In this document: positions 13,825-20,193 of the stretch, piece after piece
Position numbering within the stretch: the first letter of the stretch is position 1
How the letters are laid out: every line of letters begins with the position of its first letter
The notes under the pieces: model-generated
Databases searched by the model: none
The model's input: only the letters and a program-made list of their open reading frames with translations
What the model was told of the DNA's origin: nothing
IMG/VR virus record: IMGVR_UViG_3300008267_000017
Location: 64,001-85,969 of that record
Reading direction: 5' to 3' (one strand)
Source: a virus
DNA length: 21,969 nt
Position numbers and translations under genes: made by a program

Positions 13825-14012
13825 ACATTCTCCTCTAAATTAATCGTCAAAACCATCGTCTTAGTCTTTACACCAAACAACACTGGATGTGTATCAACAC
13901 TAACTATCAAACCCCTAATATCATAATCCTTCAAAGCAATATCTAACGTCTTCTCAATCACTTCCCTGTAAACAGGTTCAAAAAGTCCATTGTGGTAGGT
14001 TATGTTTTTCAT
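13821..14012 (-). CDS. Small protein, 63 aa
   Basis: Lies between the two ALQAAYDF paralogues, joined to both by ATGA overlaps. The product MKNITYHNGLFEPVYREVIE... has an N-terminal helix and then beta strands (IRGLIVSVDTHPVLFGVKTK, then MVLTINLEENV). Small soluble domain; not recognised. Confidence 0.7.
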   Translation of the reverse strand: MKNITYHNGLFEPVYREVIEKTLDIALKDYDIRGLIVSVDTHPVLFGVKTKTMVLTINLEENV

Positions 14013-14239
14013 TGCGATTCCTTAAACTTAAAATCATAAGCTGCTTGCAATGCTAAGATGAGCTTAGGAATGTCTTTACAGTAAATCTCTGAAATTTCAT
14101 CTTTATCATAATTCATAAAAGTGATCGCAGAAAGTGCCTTGCTCACATACACACATTCTATATTACCTTGAGAATTAGTATAAGCAAATCGTTGGTCTTC
14201 TGGAACATCTTCACTATCATCTTTATCAACAAATATCAT
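14009..14239 (-). CDS. Small acidic protein, 76 aa (paralogue of the 13609-13824 product)
   Basis: AAAAGGAG is nine bases before the ATG. The product MIFVDKDDSEDVPEDQRFAY... ends IPKLILALQAAYDFKFKESQ, matching the C-terminal block of the 13609 gene. The two probably arose by duplication and then diverged. An internal promoter-like sequence in the upstream gene (14301-14329) points at this gene. Function unknown. Confidence 0.75.
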   Translation of the reverse strand: MIFVDKDDSEDVPEDQRFAYTNSQGNIECVYVSKALSAITFMNYDKDEISEIYCKDIPKLILALQAAYDFKFKESQ

Positions 14240-14240
14240 A

Positions 14241-14753
14241 TTAATTCACTCCTTTTAAAATTGAACGAACAGCAGCTTTCCTATTTGCTTCGTTATTGAC
14301 ATTATATTCTTCGTGCCAATCATAGTCAAGGATAAACTGAACAATATCATCTTTATTTTCATTCTTGAAGATAGCTATCAATTCCTTCTCTAATGTAGCT
14401 TCATCTTCTGTCACACCATGCTTGAACATGTATGTTTTAATATCGTGACATGTGTGGCAGAGAATGTCAAGTCCATCTTTCTCACAGAACAACCGTTGCA
14501 TAAACCCTTGTACATCTTCCCAGCAACTCAACACACCACATTCTTCACGATGGTCTACCGCAACTTGCTTCGCAGAAAACAACCCTTTGCATTTAGCACA
14601 CTGGTAACACACTTTCTGTCTAGGATTATCTCCAACATAAGGACGTTTAGCTGCTGCTAGGGCTTCGTATATTGGTGGATGACGCTGTGAAATCTTTCGT
14701 AAAGAACTTCTCAACCATACGAAGAAGTTTATAGGCTTCTTAGCTTTCTTCAT
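14241..14753 (-). CDS. HNH-fold nuclease-like protein, 170 aa
   Basis: ATG 14753 is used (GGAACGT upstream); a TTG at 14762 is less likely. Zinc and nuclease features: C52 and C55 (YQCAKCKGLF), V66-D67-H68 (AVDHREECG), then C99 and C102 with H103 (LCHTCHDIKT). This CxxC...VDH...CxxCHxxKT order is an HNH-like zinc-bound nuclease fold found in many phages, often not mobile. The C-terminal 60 residues are acidic helix. Unlike the free-standing HNH genes it fits into the operon (overlap with its upstream neighbour), so it may be a phage repair or packaging nuclease rather than a homing enzyme. Confidence 0.75.
   Translation of the reverse strand: MKKAKKPINFFVWLRSSLRKISQRHPPIYEALAAAKRPYVGDNPRQKVCYQCAKCKGLFSAKQVAVDHREECGVLSCWEDVQGFMQRLFCEKDGLDILCHTCHDIKTYMFKHGVTEDEATLEKELIAIFKNENKDDIVQFILDYDWHEEYNVNNEANRKAAVRSILKGVN
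14301..14329 (-). promoter_or_regulatory. Possible internal sigma70 promoter inside the HNH-like gene
   Basis: TTGACT (14329-14324), 17-base spacer, TATAAT (14306-14301) within the coding region of the 14241 gene, pointing towards the small genes at 14239 and beyond. The hexamers are close to consensus, but a chance match in A+T-rich coding sequence is possible. Confidence 0.45.
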
Positions 14754-14991
14754 ACGTTCCAATCACTTCACAAGATAAATTAGGTAGGTCTCCTAATACA
14801 TTCTCAAATAATATCTGGATAACATCTTCCACCCTGTTCACAGGTAATCCAACTTCTTCTGACATTTCTTTATAGTTTACGAACTCTTCACCAATACCTA
14901 CACATAAGCAACCACCCGCCTGTGGTACGTCAATAATATAACCAACATCGTCTGTTGTGTTCGACTGTATTGTGTATTTCTTAATTTCCAT
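14740..14991 (-). CDS. Small acidic protein, 83 aa
   Basis: ATG 14991 (MEIKKYTIQSN...) is chosen because GAAGGAGGGTGG lies just upstream; a frame from 15021 has no site. The protein has beta strands (GYIIDVPQAGGCLCVGIG), a helix (KEMSEEVGLPVNRVEDVIQI) and an acidic end. Overlaps both neighbours by short stretches. Function unknown. Confidence 0.7.
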   Translation of the reverse strand: MEIKKYTIQSNTTDDVGYIIDVPQAGGCLCVGIGEEFVNYKEMSEEVGLPVNRVEDVIQILFENVLGDLPNLSCEVIGTYEES

Positions 14992-15172
14992 AATTCCACC
15001 CTCCTTCATTATAACTTTCAAAACATGCTTTGTGCAGTCTCCACAAATGCTTAGGAATCTCTACAGAAATACCAGCATTCCATTCCTCTTCCATTGCACA
15101 GCTCCACATAGCATGACATTTAGCAGACTCTTCAAATATCATCCAAGCTGGTAGTATGTTGTTCCAGCTCAT
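14981..15172 (-). CDS. Small Trp-rich protein, 63 aa
   Basis: ATG 15172 lies in ATGA overlap with the exonuclease stop, after TTGGAAAG. The product MSWNNILPAWMIFEESAKCH... contains seven Trp and several Cys/His (KCHAMWSCAMEEEW), and ends YNEGGWNYGN. The Cys/His content could bind a metal but the spacing is irregular. Function unknown. Confidence 0.7.
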   Translation of the reverse strand: MSWNNILPAWMIFEESAKCHAMWSCAMEEEWNAGISVEIPKHLWRLHKACFESYNEGGWNYGN

Positions 15173-16140
15173 GATTCTTTCCAATCAATTCCTAGATTGT
15201 TCAAGAGCTTCTCTGTGCTGAACGCATCATCTTCTGAGCGTTTCATATGAGCACAAGCTGCATACATGTCCATAATTTCTATCAAACTCTTAGACTGTTC
15301 AATTCCTTGCCAATCTGTATATACAATAGGTTCTTTAGGATACCAAGCTTTGTATTGCTTGTAAACAGCTTCTACAGCTTCTTTATCTGTTTTGCAGTCT
15401 TTCAGTAGATTGTACATTGACACGACACCAAACTTCTTTCCAGCTATTTCACACGGCTTGAATGCATCAATCGAGTCGCCCAAAATCCACTGAGCATAAT
15501 AAAAAACTCTACCATATCCATCGAAGTCTTTGTTATCTTTAACCAGCTTAATCTCTCCAAAACCTCTTACAAGAAACGGCTCAGATTGTTTAGTCCAATT
15601 ATACATATAGCCAGCAACACCATTTTGGTCTCCGTCAATTGTGCAAGCAATTGTCTTAATCCCTTGAGCTAATCCCTCTGCACATCTCTGAGCCAACTTA
15701 TCATCAACCTCTCGTCCATTAACAATTTCAGCTTTCTTTTTATGCTCTAGATAGTCTCTACACTCTTTCAATTGTATAGGCTTGGTACTGCTTCGACCAC
15801 TTTTATACTTTGTTGGAAGAGGGAGCTTATCACGAAAGTTATCAACACCACTCAAGTATACCTCAACTTCATCTGCTTTGCAAGACTTCTTTAAAGCTTC
15901 AATAGTAGTGTTTATAGCGTGAAATGCATGAGAAATATCTTCTGGTGTTTGTACATCTACAATATCAAACTCTTCAATACTAAAAGAATCTTTAATTTGC
16001 TCTTTCAAGCTTGTTCTGTGAGGGCAGATAATCTCTTGTCCTGTTGTTTTATGTGTTGCCTTGATACTACGAGTTTCGTTTGCAGCAGCGCATCTGAAAG
16101 CCACGATATCGCCATCAATTACTGCTATTGTTTTAGTCAT
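15169..16140 (-). CDS. 5'-3' exonuclease, FEN/PIN-like (phage replication exonuclease)
   Basis: 323 residues from ATG 16140 (TTGGAGAAAAG upstream). Acidic metal-binding residues of the FEN/T7-gp6-like fold are seen in order: D9 and D11 (VIDGDIVAF), D100 (YLSGVDNFRD), D146-D147 (GREVDDKLAQ), D169 and D171 (CTIDGDQNG) and G221-D222...D225 (QWILGDSIDAF), the last being the helix-hairpin-helix region. In related phages this enzyme removes RNA primers and degrades host DNA or creates 3' overhangs for recombination. It lies between an AP2/HNH-like gene (eight-base overlap) and a small Trp-rich gene. Length is normal for the family. Confidence 0.9.
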   Translation of the reverse strand: MTKTIAVIDGDIVAFRCAAANETRSIKATHKTTGQEIICPHRTSLKEQIKDSFSIEEFDIVDVQTPEDISHAFHAINTTIEALKKSCKADEVEVYLSGVDNFRDKLPLPTKYKSGRSSTKPIQLKECRDYLEHKKKAEIVNGREVDDKLAQRCAEGLAQGIKTIACTIDGDQNGVAGYMYNWTKQSEPFLVRGFGEIKLVKDNKDFDGYGRVFYYAQWILGDSIDAFKPCEIAGKKFGVVSMYNLLKDCKTDKEAVEAVYKQYKAWYPKEPIVYTDWQGIEQSKSLIEIMDMYAACAHMKRSEDDAFSTEKLLNNLGIDWKES

Positions 16141-16750
16141 CTTTTCTCCAATCACAAATGTGTTCCCAATTTCTCATGTGCTCAATCACCCGCGAATCTA
16201 CTTGATACTCAGAAGTCAGAAGTTTTTCATACCATACTTTTGCGTATTTCTCTTTCTCCAATTTGTAGATTTTTCTAGCTTCTTCAATTTTACTGACATC
16301 AAAGAATCCCAACCTCTTAACTTCTCCTAGCATTTCAACACGAACTTCTAATTTATTTAAATTCTTTTGTAAATACATGCCTTGAGGATATTTACCTCTG
16401 CGTCCTTTTGAACTTTCCAAGAATCTGTTTAATTCTGAAGGAATTAGTACACACTTTTCTTTTGAATATTCCTTCATACCGTCTTTACATATGTCAGCAT
16501 CTAGTTCATAACCTAACCCATAACCAGTTTGAGTTACATGCCAATCTGTAAACTCCTGAAAATCTTTAAAAGAGTTTATACTGCCTCTGTAGTTAGGTAT
16601 TGTTAGTTGAGTATTCCCGTTCTCATTGCACCTTTCTTTTAGATTATTCCAAAGGACACCACTAATAGTCCATGTGTATTTATCTCCAACATATGCTCTT
16701 TGTACCCACCTCCCTCTGTGATCTTTAAAATCGGGTTGTGTTCTCCTCAC
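16133..16750 (-). CDS. Phage AP2/HNH-like DNA-binding protein (probable free-standing homing endonuclease relative)
   Basis: 205 residues. The start is GTG 16750 with a strong TTGGAGGTGAT site and GTGA overlap with the upstream stop. Features: ISGVLWNNLKERC (29-41), WHVTQTGYGLGYELDADICK (70-89), then YSKEKCVLIPSELNRFL (95-111), the ordered blocks of a phage family with a 'LD.DI...YS...C..P..LN' nuclease-like core, and a C-terminal AP2-like module (GKYPQGMYLQKNLNKLEVRV, then LGFFDVSKIEEARKIYK) known from homing endonucleases and integrases. A classic H-N-H triad is not obvious, so nuclease activity is uncertain. It sits in front of the exonuclease, whose ribosome site lies in its last codons. 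Confidence 0.7.
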   Translation of the reverse strand: MRRTQPDFKDHRGRWVQRAYVGDKYTWTISGVLWNNLKERCNENGNTQLTIPNYRGSINSFKDFQEFTDWHVTQTGYGLGYELDADICKDGMKEYSKEKCVLIPSELNRFLESSKGRRGKYPQGMYLQKNLNKLEVRVEMLGEVKRLGFFDVSKIEEARKIYKLEKEKYAKVWYEKLLTSEYQVDSRVIEHMRNWEHICDWRKDD

Positions 16751-16953
16751 GTCATCACCTCCAATTTATTCCAATCCCCATTACAAGTAAATTCTAAGTC
16801 ATCTAGGCATTCTACAATATGCTCATATTCCCACTTATATCCGTCTGGATAACCATCATGAGGACAAGAGTATTCATAAGCTGTGTAAGTTTCATACCCA
16901 AAGCATACCTTGCCACCAGCTTCTAGTATCTTCCTAACTTCTTCTTTAGTCAT
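16747..16953 (-). CDS. Small protein A of a three-member tandem family, 68 aa
   Basis: ATG 16953 forms TGATG with the upstream stop. Sequence order: MTKEEVRKILEAGGKVCFGY, then TAYEYSCPHDGYPDGYKW, then EHIVECLDDLEF and a terminal GDWNKLEVMT. It shares the pattern 'MT..E...ILE.G..VCF......Y.C....G....YE...VE..LD.....WN' with the genes at 16953-17153 and 17478-17675. Three Cys could bind metal. Its last bases carry the strong ribosome site of the AP2/HNH-like gene. Unknown function. Confidence 0.75.
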   Translation of the reverse strand: MTKEEVRKILEAGGKVCFGYETYTAYEYSCPHDGYPDGYKWEYEHIVECLDDLEFTCNGDWNKLEVMT

Positions 16954-17153
16954 CACATTATCTTCTCATTCCATTTTGCAGAGTAGTTTATAATATCTAG
17001 AAGAGCTTCTTCTACAGAGTCAAATTCATATAAGAACCCTCCTGTATGAGAAGTCGGACATTCCCACACAACTCCTTCTGCAGTCCAAGTGAGGTCGCCA
17101 CATCGCAGTTCAAGACCTTCTGACAGGATGTGTTTAGCTTCGTCAAGTGTCAT
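16953..17153 (-). CDS. Small protein B of a three-member tandem family, 66 aa
   Basis: ATG 17153 forms TGATG with the upstream stop; a TTG at 17165 in frame is less likely. MTLDEAKHILSEGLELRCGD, then LTWTAEGVVWECPTSHTGG, FLYEFDSVEEALLDIIN and KWNEKIM. It shares the family pattern with the 16747 and 17478 genes, including 'TWT...V.ECP' with the latter. Unknown function. Confidence 0.75.
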   Translation of the reverse strand: MTLDEAKHILSEGLELRCGDLTWTAEGVVWECPTSHTGGFLYEFDSVEEALLDIINYSAKWNEKIM

Positions 17154-17305
17154 CACAAATCCCAATCAAGTAAGGCACAACGAGCAGCTTCCTCAACAGA
17201 ATCTCCTGCTTCAATGTACCGATTAAATGCTAACGTAACTTCATATTCTAATCCATATTCACCAGCAATGTCTAACATGCACTTCTTAATTTCGTAATCA
17301 GTCAT
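17153..17305 (-). CDS. Small acidic protein, 50 aa
   Basis: ATG (17305-17303) is in ATGA overlap with the upstream stop, and TGA (17155-17153) forms TGATG with the next gene. The product MTDYEIKKCMLDIAGEYGLE... is one or two helices ending AARCALLDWDL. It resembles small phage proteins with 'AF..Y...G.S.EEAA..AL.DWDL' ends. Function unknown. Confidence 0.7.
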   Translation of the reverse strand: MTDYEIKKCMLDIAGEYGLEYEVTLAFNRYIEAGDSVEEAARCALLDWDL

Positions 17306-17478
17306 TTTCTCCCCTTCCTCATAGCAACCATTTTCAACCTCTGCCGCTTGTTAAGTGTGCTACGTTTAATCTCACTATAAACCTGCCGCAGTATTGGAGA
17401 GTTTGCAAGAATCTCCTCAGCTTGATCTTGCTTGAACATCCACAGAGTGAATTTTCGTAATGTTGTAATATCTTCCAT
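17302..17478 (-). CDS. Small basic protein, 58 aa
   Basis: ATG 17478 has AAGAGGTG eight bases upstream and forms TGATG with the previous stop. The product MEDITTLRKFTLWMFKQDQA... ends in a very basic helix (RSTLNKRQRLKMVAMRKGRK). The basic tail suggests nucleic-acid contact, but no fold is recognised. Confidence 0.7.
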   Translation of the reverse strand: MEDITTLRKFTLWMFKQDQAEEILANSPILRQVYSEIKRSTLNKRQRLKMVAMRKGRK

Positions 17479-17675
17479 CAGTACACCTCTTCCCAATTAC
17501 CACACATACTGTCAATATGATCTAGCATATCTTCTATGTTTGCGAAAGTTTCATAACAACATGTATAATCACCTTCGTTGCAACCACACTCGTAAACAAA
17601 GTTCTGCCAAGTCCAACCCTCGAAGCACACAGCTTTACCTTGTTCTAGCACTATTCTTGCGTCATTCCTGTCCAT
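17478..17675 (-). CDS. Small Cys-rich protein C of a three-member tandem family, 65 aa
   Basis: ATG 17675 has AGAGGTATAACA upstream; a TTG at 17693 is in frame but without support. MDRNDARIVLEQGKAVCFEG, WTWQNFVYECGCNEGDYTCC, then YETFANIEDMLDHIDSMCGN and WEEVY. It carries the family pattern of the 16747 and 16953 genes, with more Cys (C17 and a C-x-C...CC group), which could form a small zinc site. Unknown function. Confidence 0.75.
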   Translation of the reverse strand: MDRNDARIVLEQGKAVCFEGWTWQNFVYECGCNEGDYTCCYETFANIEDMLDHIDSMCGNWEEVY

Positions 17676-17811
17676 TGTTATACCTCTCGTCAAACTGATC
17701 TACAAGATCATCTAGGCAAGGAATCATATCATCTAAGAAGTCCAGTAACTCTTCGTAGTACCCTACCAAGTCTCGTAATCCTTCTAACTCCAATTTTTCT
17801 TGTTCTGTCAT
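17662..17811 (-). CDS. Small acidic helical protein, 49 aa
   Basis: ATG (17811-17809) has TTGGAGGTGTT upstream and forms ATGA with the previous stop; TGA (17664-17662) is 14 bases inside the next gene. The product MTEQEKLELEGLRDLVGYYE... is a strongly acidic amphipathic helix. Overlaps on both ends support it. Function unknown. Confidence 0.65.
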   Translation of the reverse strand: MTEQEKLELEGLRDLVGYYEELLDFLDDMIPCLDDLVDQFDERYNNGQE

Positions 17812-17993
17812 AACACCTCCAATGTTTTCATCAACTGATGAGCTTCAGCAACTTTACGCTTCAATACTTCTTGCTGAATAGCCAGCTTCTTGAACTCCTG
17901 TTTATTCTGTCTTACAGCTCTCTTTGCACTGTCTAATTCCTTTTGCAAAAGGGCTTTCAACTCCTGTCGAGCTATTTGTTTAGCTGTTGCCAT
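17808..17993 (-). CDS. Small basic coiled-coil protein, 61 aa
   Basis: AGGAGGAGAAT precedes the ATG. The whole product is one long helix rich in Lys, Arg, Gln and Leu (ARQELKALLQKELDSAKRAV, then NKQEFKKLAIQQEVLKRKVA). Likely a dimer or trimer. It overlaps the next gene by ATGA. Function unknown. Confidence 0.7.
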   Translation of the reverse strand: MATAKQIARQELKALLQKELDSAKRAVRQNKQEFKKLAIQQEVLKRKVAEAHQLMKTLEVL

Positions 17994-18002
17994 ATTCTCC
18001 TC

Positions 18003-18260
18003 CTATCCATACCAACTGTGAGATTCACGTCTCACTTCACTCTTAGCTCCACAAACGTTACATTCATTCCAATAGTCTGTATACGCTTTGTCATAGTAAC
18101 TCCCTTCAAAATAACTCTCCTTCTTCACAATCTTTGGATGCTTACAATTATCATCTCTAAGCTTCTTCGCAGCAATGTATACAGCATTTGCTTCATTGAG
18201 TTTTCGTTGCGCATCTTCAAAGTCTGCTTGGAAGCTATTGAATAAATCTAGTTGTTGCAT
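18003..18260 (-). CDS. Small zinc-ribbon-like protein, 85 aa
   Basis: TAGGAGGAAGT precedes the ATG. An N-terminal helix (QADFEDAQRKLNEANAVYIA) is followed by C39 and H41 (DNCKHPKIV) and C67 and C70 (NECNVCGAKSE), which together could bind one zinc. Phage proteins with a C-x-H...C-x-x-C pair are often called zinc-ribbon hypothetical proteins. It lies just after the stem-loop behind the SSB gene, at the head of a small-gene row. Function unknown. Confidence 0.75.
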   Translation of the reverse strand: MQQLDLFNSFQADFEDAQRKLNEANAVYIAAKKLRDDNCKHPKIVKKESYFEGSYYDKAYTDYWNECNVCGAKSEVRRESHSWYG

Positions 18261-18277
18261 ACTTCCTCCTATAAACT

Positions 18278-18313
18278 AAAGCCCTCATACCTCACAAGGA
18301 AGCTGAGGGCTTT
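18278..18313 (-). terminator. Stem-loop after the SSB-like gene (weak terminator or processing site)
   Basis: AAAGCCCTCA and TGAGGGCTTT pair over ten bases (18278-18287 with 18304-18313), with a small CCT/AGG pairing in the loop. On the - strand it is followed by AGTTTATAG, only modestly U-rich, then the ribosome site of the next gene. It may cause partial termination so that SSB is made in excess over the small genes. Confidence 0.55.
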
Positions 18314-18357
18314 GTCTGTATTACATACGGTTAAGCTACATCAAAATAGTTGTCATT

Positions 18358-19383
18358 TTAGAAAGGAATGTCATCGTCAATATCAAAGAAGTTAGGTGCT
18401 GTCTTAGCAGGAACCTTCTCTTTAGGAGCTTCTGGTTGTTCGTCAGAATTGTCACTACCTAAAATAGAATAAATCTCCTGAAGCTCTTTATCAGTTTCAA
18501 TTAATTTGGCTTGAATTTCTTTAGCTTTTTCAATCAATTCTGCTTCGTTAAACTTCTGCTGAATAGCCTTCTGCATCTCTGTGCCTTGGTAGTCAGATGC
18601 CAATACAATCTTACGTAAATCAGCAATTCGTACCAAATCAAGCTTGCAACTACCACTCAACTCATCATTAGTCTCCAACAAATCTGTATCCTCGAACCCG
18701 ACAGAAATAGCCTTAATCAACGCAGCAGGAGCTGCCATGCCTTTCATCATTGGTACAGCATTTTTCAGCTTGACATTGACATACTTGTTGTCGTTCTTTT
18801 CTTCAACCTTAACTTCAACATTGTACATGAATGGCTTACCTAACAACTGACTGACATCATTCAAGAATGGATTCTTGTAATTTGCATCAAAAATAACATC
18901 CTTAACAAATTTACCAGCATCATTCTTAACTACTGCTGCAATCTTGTTCCAAGCTGAAGCTGGAGCTAACAACCAAGGCTTACCTTTAATGTAATTACCA
19001 TCGGCATCACGAGGAGCCACTGTAACGAGATTAACACCTTCACTCATACCACGAGATACTTGATGTAAAGGAACACGAATATTACGTACACCAATGTCAC
19101 CTTCGTAGTCGTGCTCTTGTGTCAGCAAATCTACATAGACAGATACTTTCTGCTCTTCACTACCTTCTTTTGGGAGAATGATTTTATCCTTACCATCTTC
19201 ATCTTTCTCCCGCTTACCTGCTGTATCCTTAGCAAACTTAGGAAGCTTGGCATGTTGACCAAGATTCACTAACAATCCAACTTGTACAGCTTGCAAACCA
19301 TCTTCAGGGATGATTGCTACAAATGGTTTACGATCTGTGTTGTCGTTTTGTGGAAGGTTACTTTTTGGTTTAAAACTACTCAT
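18358..19383 (-). CDS. Probable single-stranded DNA-binding protein, 341 aa
   Basis: The protein has a basic, soluble N-terminal two thirds with beta-strand character (KVSVYVDLLTQEHDYEGDIG, VRNIRVPLHQVSRG, KPFMYNVEVKVEE) and a helical, acidic C-terminal third ending in NFFDIDDDIPF. An acidic tip with a terminal Phe (DIDDDIPF) is the usual protein-binding tail of phage and bacterial SSBs. It stands behind the strongest promoter in the window, and SSBs are needed in large amounts. The fold is not confirmed by a motif; the call rests on tail, size, position and resemblance to phage SSB families. TATAGGAGTATTTAA precedes the ATG. Confidence 0.65.
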   Translation of the reverse strand: MSSFKPKSNLPQNDNTDRKPFVAIIPEDGLQAVQVGLLVNLGQHAKLPKFAKDTAGKREKDEDGKDKIILPKEGSEEQKVSVYVDLLTQEHDYEGDIGVRNIRVPLHQVSRGMSEGVNLVTVAPRDADGNYIKGKPWLLAPASAWNKIAAVVKNDAGKFVKDVIFDANYKNPFLNDVSQLLGKPFMYNVEVKVEEKNDNKYVNVKLKNAVPMMKGMAAPAALIKAISVGFEDTDLLETNDELSGSCKLDLVRIADLRKIVLASDYQGTEMQKAIQQKFNEAELIEKAKEIQAKLIETDKELQEIYSILGSDNSDEQPEAPKEKVPAKTAPNFFDIDDDIPF

Positions 19384-19471
19384 TTAAATACTCCTATAAA
19401 ATTATGCATAAGCCATGCACAGGCATTAACGGTTATACAGCTTAGAATGAAGCTGACACATTTAAAACGCA

Positions 19472-19500
19472 ATTATACACACTTTAAAACTTCTTGTCAA
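19472..19500 (-). promoter_or_regulatory. Consensus sigma70 promoter of the SSB-like gene
   Basis: TTGACA (19500-19495), exactly 17 bases, TATAAT (19477-19472): a perfect consensus match. The start point near 19465 gives a leader of about 82 bases to the ATG at 19383. The leader holds two small stems: CAGCTT/AAGCTG (19438-19455) and TGCAT/ATGCA (19405-19419), and a 10-codon ORF (ATG 19417) whose TAG overlaps the TAGGAG ribosome site. Confidence 0.9.
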
Positions 19501-19505
19501 ACAAA

Positions 19506-19730
19506 TTAAAGCACATTCTTAAACATTTTCATTCTCTTGTCACTACTCAGCGTCATGTAGTCTAACACAACAGCATAAGCTTCAACCACTTTATTTTGAT
19601 AATCTAAATCTTCTTGCATCAATGTATCTGGGTACTTATCTTTAACGAGTGAAGCATCTTTAAACAACCTAGCACGTACAAGTTCTTCCATTATAACATG
19701 GTCTGCATGTTTGTTGAAATCTATTTTCAT
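19506..19730 (-). CDS. Small helical protein, 74 aa
   Basis: GGAGAACAC precedes the ATG; ATGA overlap with the previous stop. The product MKIDFNKHADHVIMEELVRA... is mostly helix with mixed charge, ending SSDKRMKMFKNVL. It ends six bases before the -35 box of the SSB promoter, so this is the last gene of its transcription block. Function unknown. Confidence 0.7.
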   Translation of the reverse strand: MKIDFNKHADHVIMEELVRARLFKDASLVKDKYPDTLMQEDLDYQNKVVEAYAVVLDYMTLSSDKRMKMFKNVL

Positions 19731-19912
19731 GTGTTCTCCTTCACTAATTTATTCAAAACATCATCTACAGACATTCCCACCACTTCATCCTTATTGAATT
19801 GGAAGTATATCCTGTTTGGCATTCCTATGCAAGCATCCTTCTCAAATAAATCTATGTCTTGTATGCTTAGGAGTGATAGAAGATAGTTGTACTTTTGTTC
19901 TATTGTTGGCAT
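19727..19912 (-). CDS. Small protein, 61 aa
   Basis: TTAAGGAGAAACC precedes the ATG; it overlaps the membrane-protein gene by 13 bases and the next start by ATGA. The product MPTIEQKYNYLLSLLSIQDI... is a small acidic helical domain with a beta strand (RIYFQFNKDEVVGMSVDDVL). Function unknown. Confidence 0.7.
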   Translation of the reverse strand: MPTIEQKYNYLLSLLSIQDIDLFEKDACIGMPNRIYFQFNKDEVVGMSVDDVLNKLVKENT

Positions 19913-20193
19913 GGTTTCTCCTTAATTAAGAATCTGTGGTGAAGGTATGCCGACAACGATCCTCCAAGACCTGCTCCAACCCCTACAAATACCACAATCC
20001 ATCCAAGTCCATTTTTAGCCATGATAGACACAGAGTACACTTCAGTCACAGCCATTAACATAGAAGTTGGCATAATCCACCAGTATGTCCTATGCGCTAT
20101 ATTCTGCTGCTGCCATGCTTTGAGAAACACGAATACAAAGATTGATATCATCGCTAGGAAGTATAACATAGGTGGTTCTTGTAGACTACTCAT
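19900..20193 (-). CDS. Small membrane protein, about three TM, 97 aa
   Basis: ATG 20193 (MSSLQEPPMLYFLAMIS...) is used: TTTGAGGACAGCT supplies the site and it overlaps the previous stop; a longer frame to 20229 would overlap by 44 bases. Hydrophobic segments: about 8-26 (MLYFLAMISIFVFVFLKAW), about 38-56 (WWIMPTSMLMAVTEVYSVSI) and about 62-82 (GWIVVFVGVGAGLGGSLSAY), then a basic tail (HHRFLIKEK). No family recognised. An early membrane protein may affect superinfection or the cell envelope, but nothing shows this. Confidence 0.75.
   Translation of the reverse strand: MSSLQEPPMLYFLAMISIFVFVFLKAWQQQNIAHRTYWWIMPTSMLMAVTEVYSVSIMAKNGLGWIVVFVGVGAGLGGSLSAYLHHRFLIKEKPCQQ

Noticed and set aside
16133-16750. 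Calling the 16133-16750 gene a proven HNH endonuclease
   Set aside because: The family blocks and AP2-like module are present, but a clear H-N-H triad is not seen, so only a cautious name is used.
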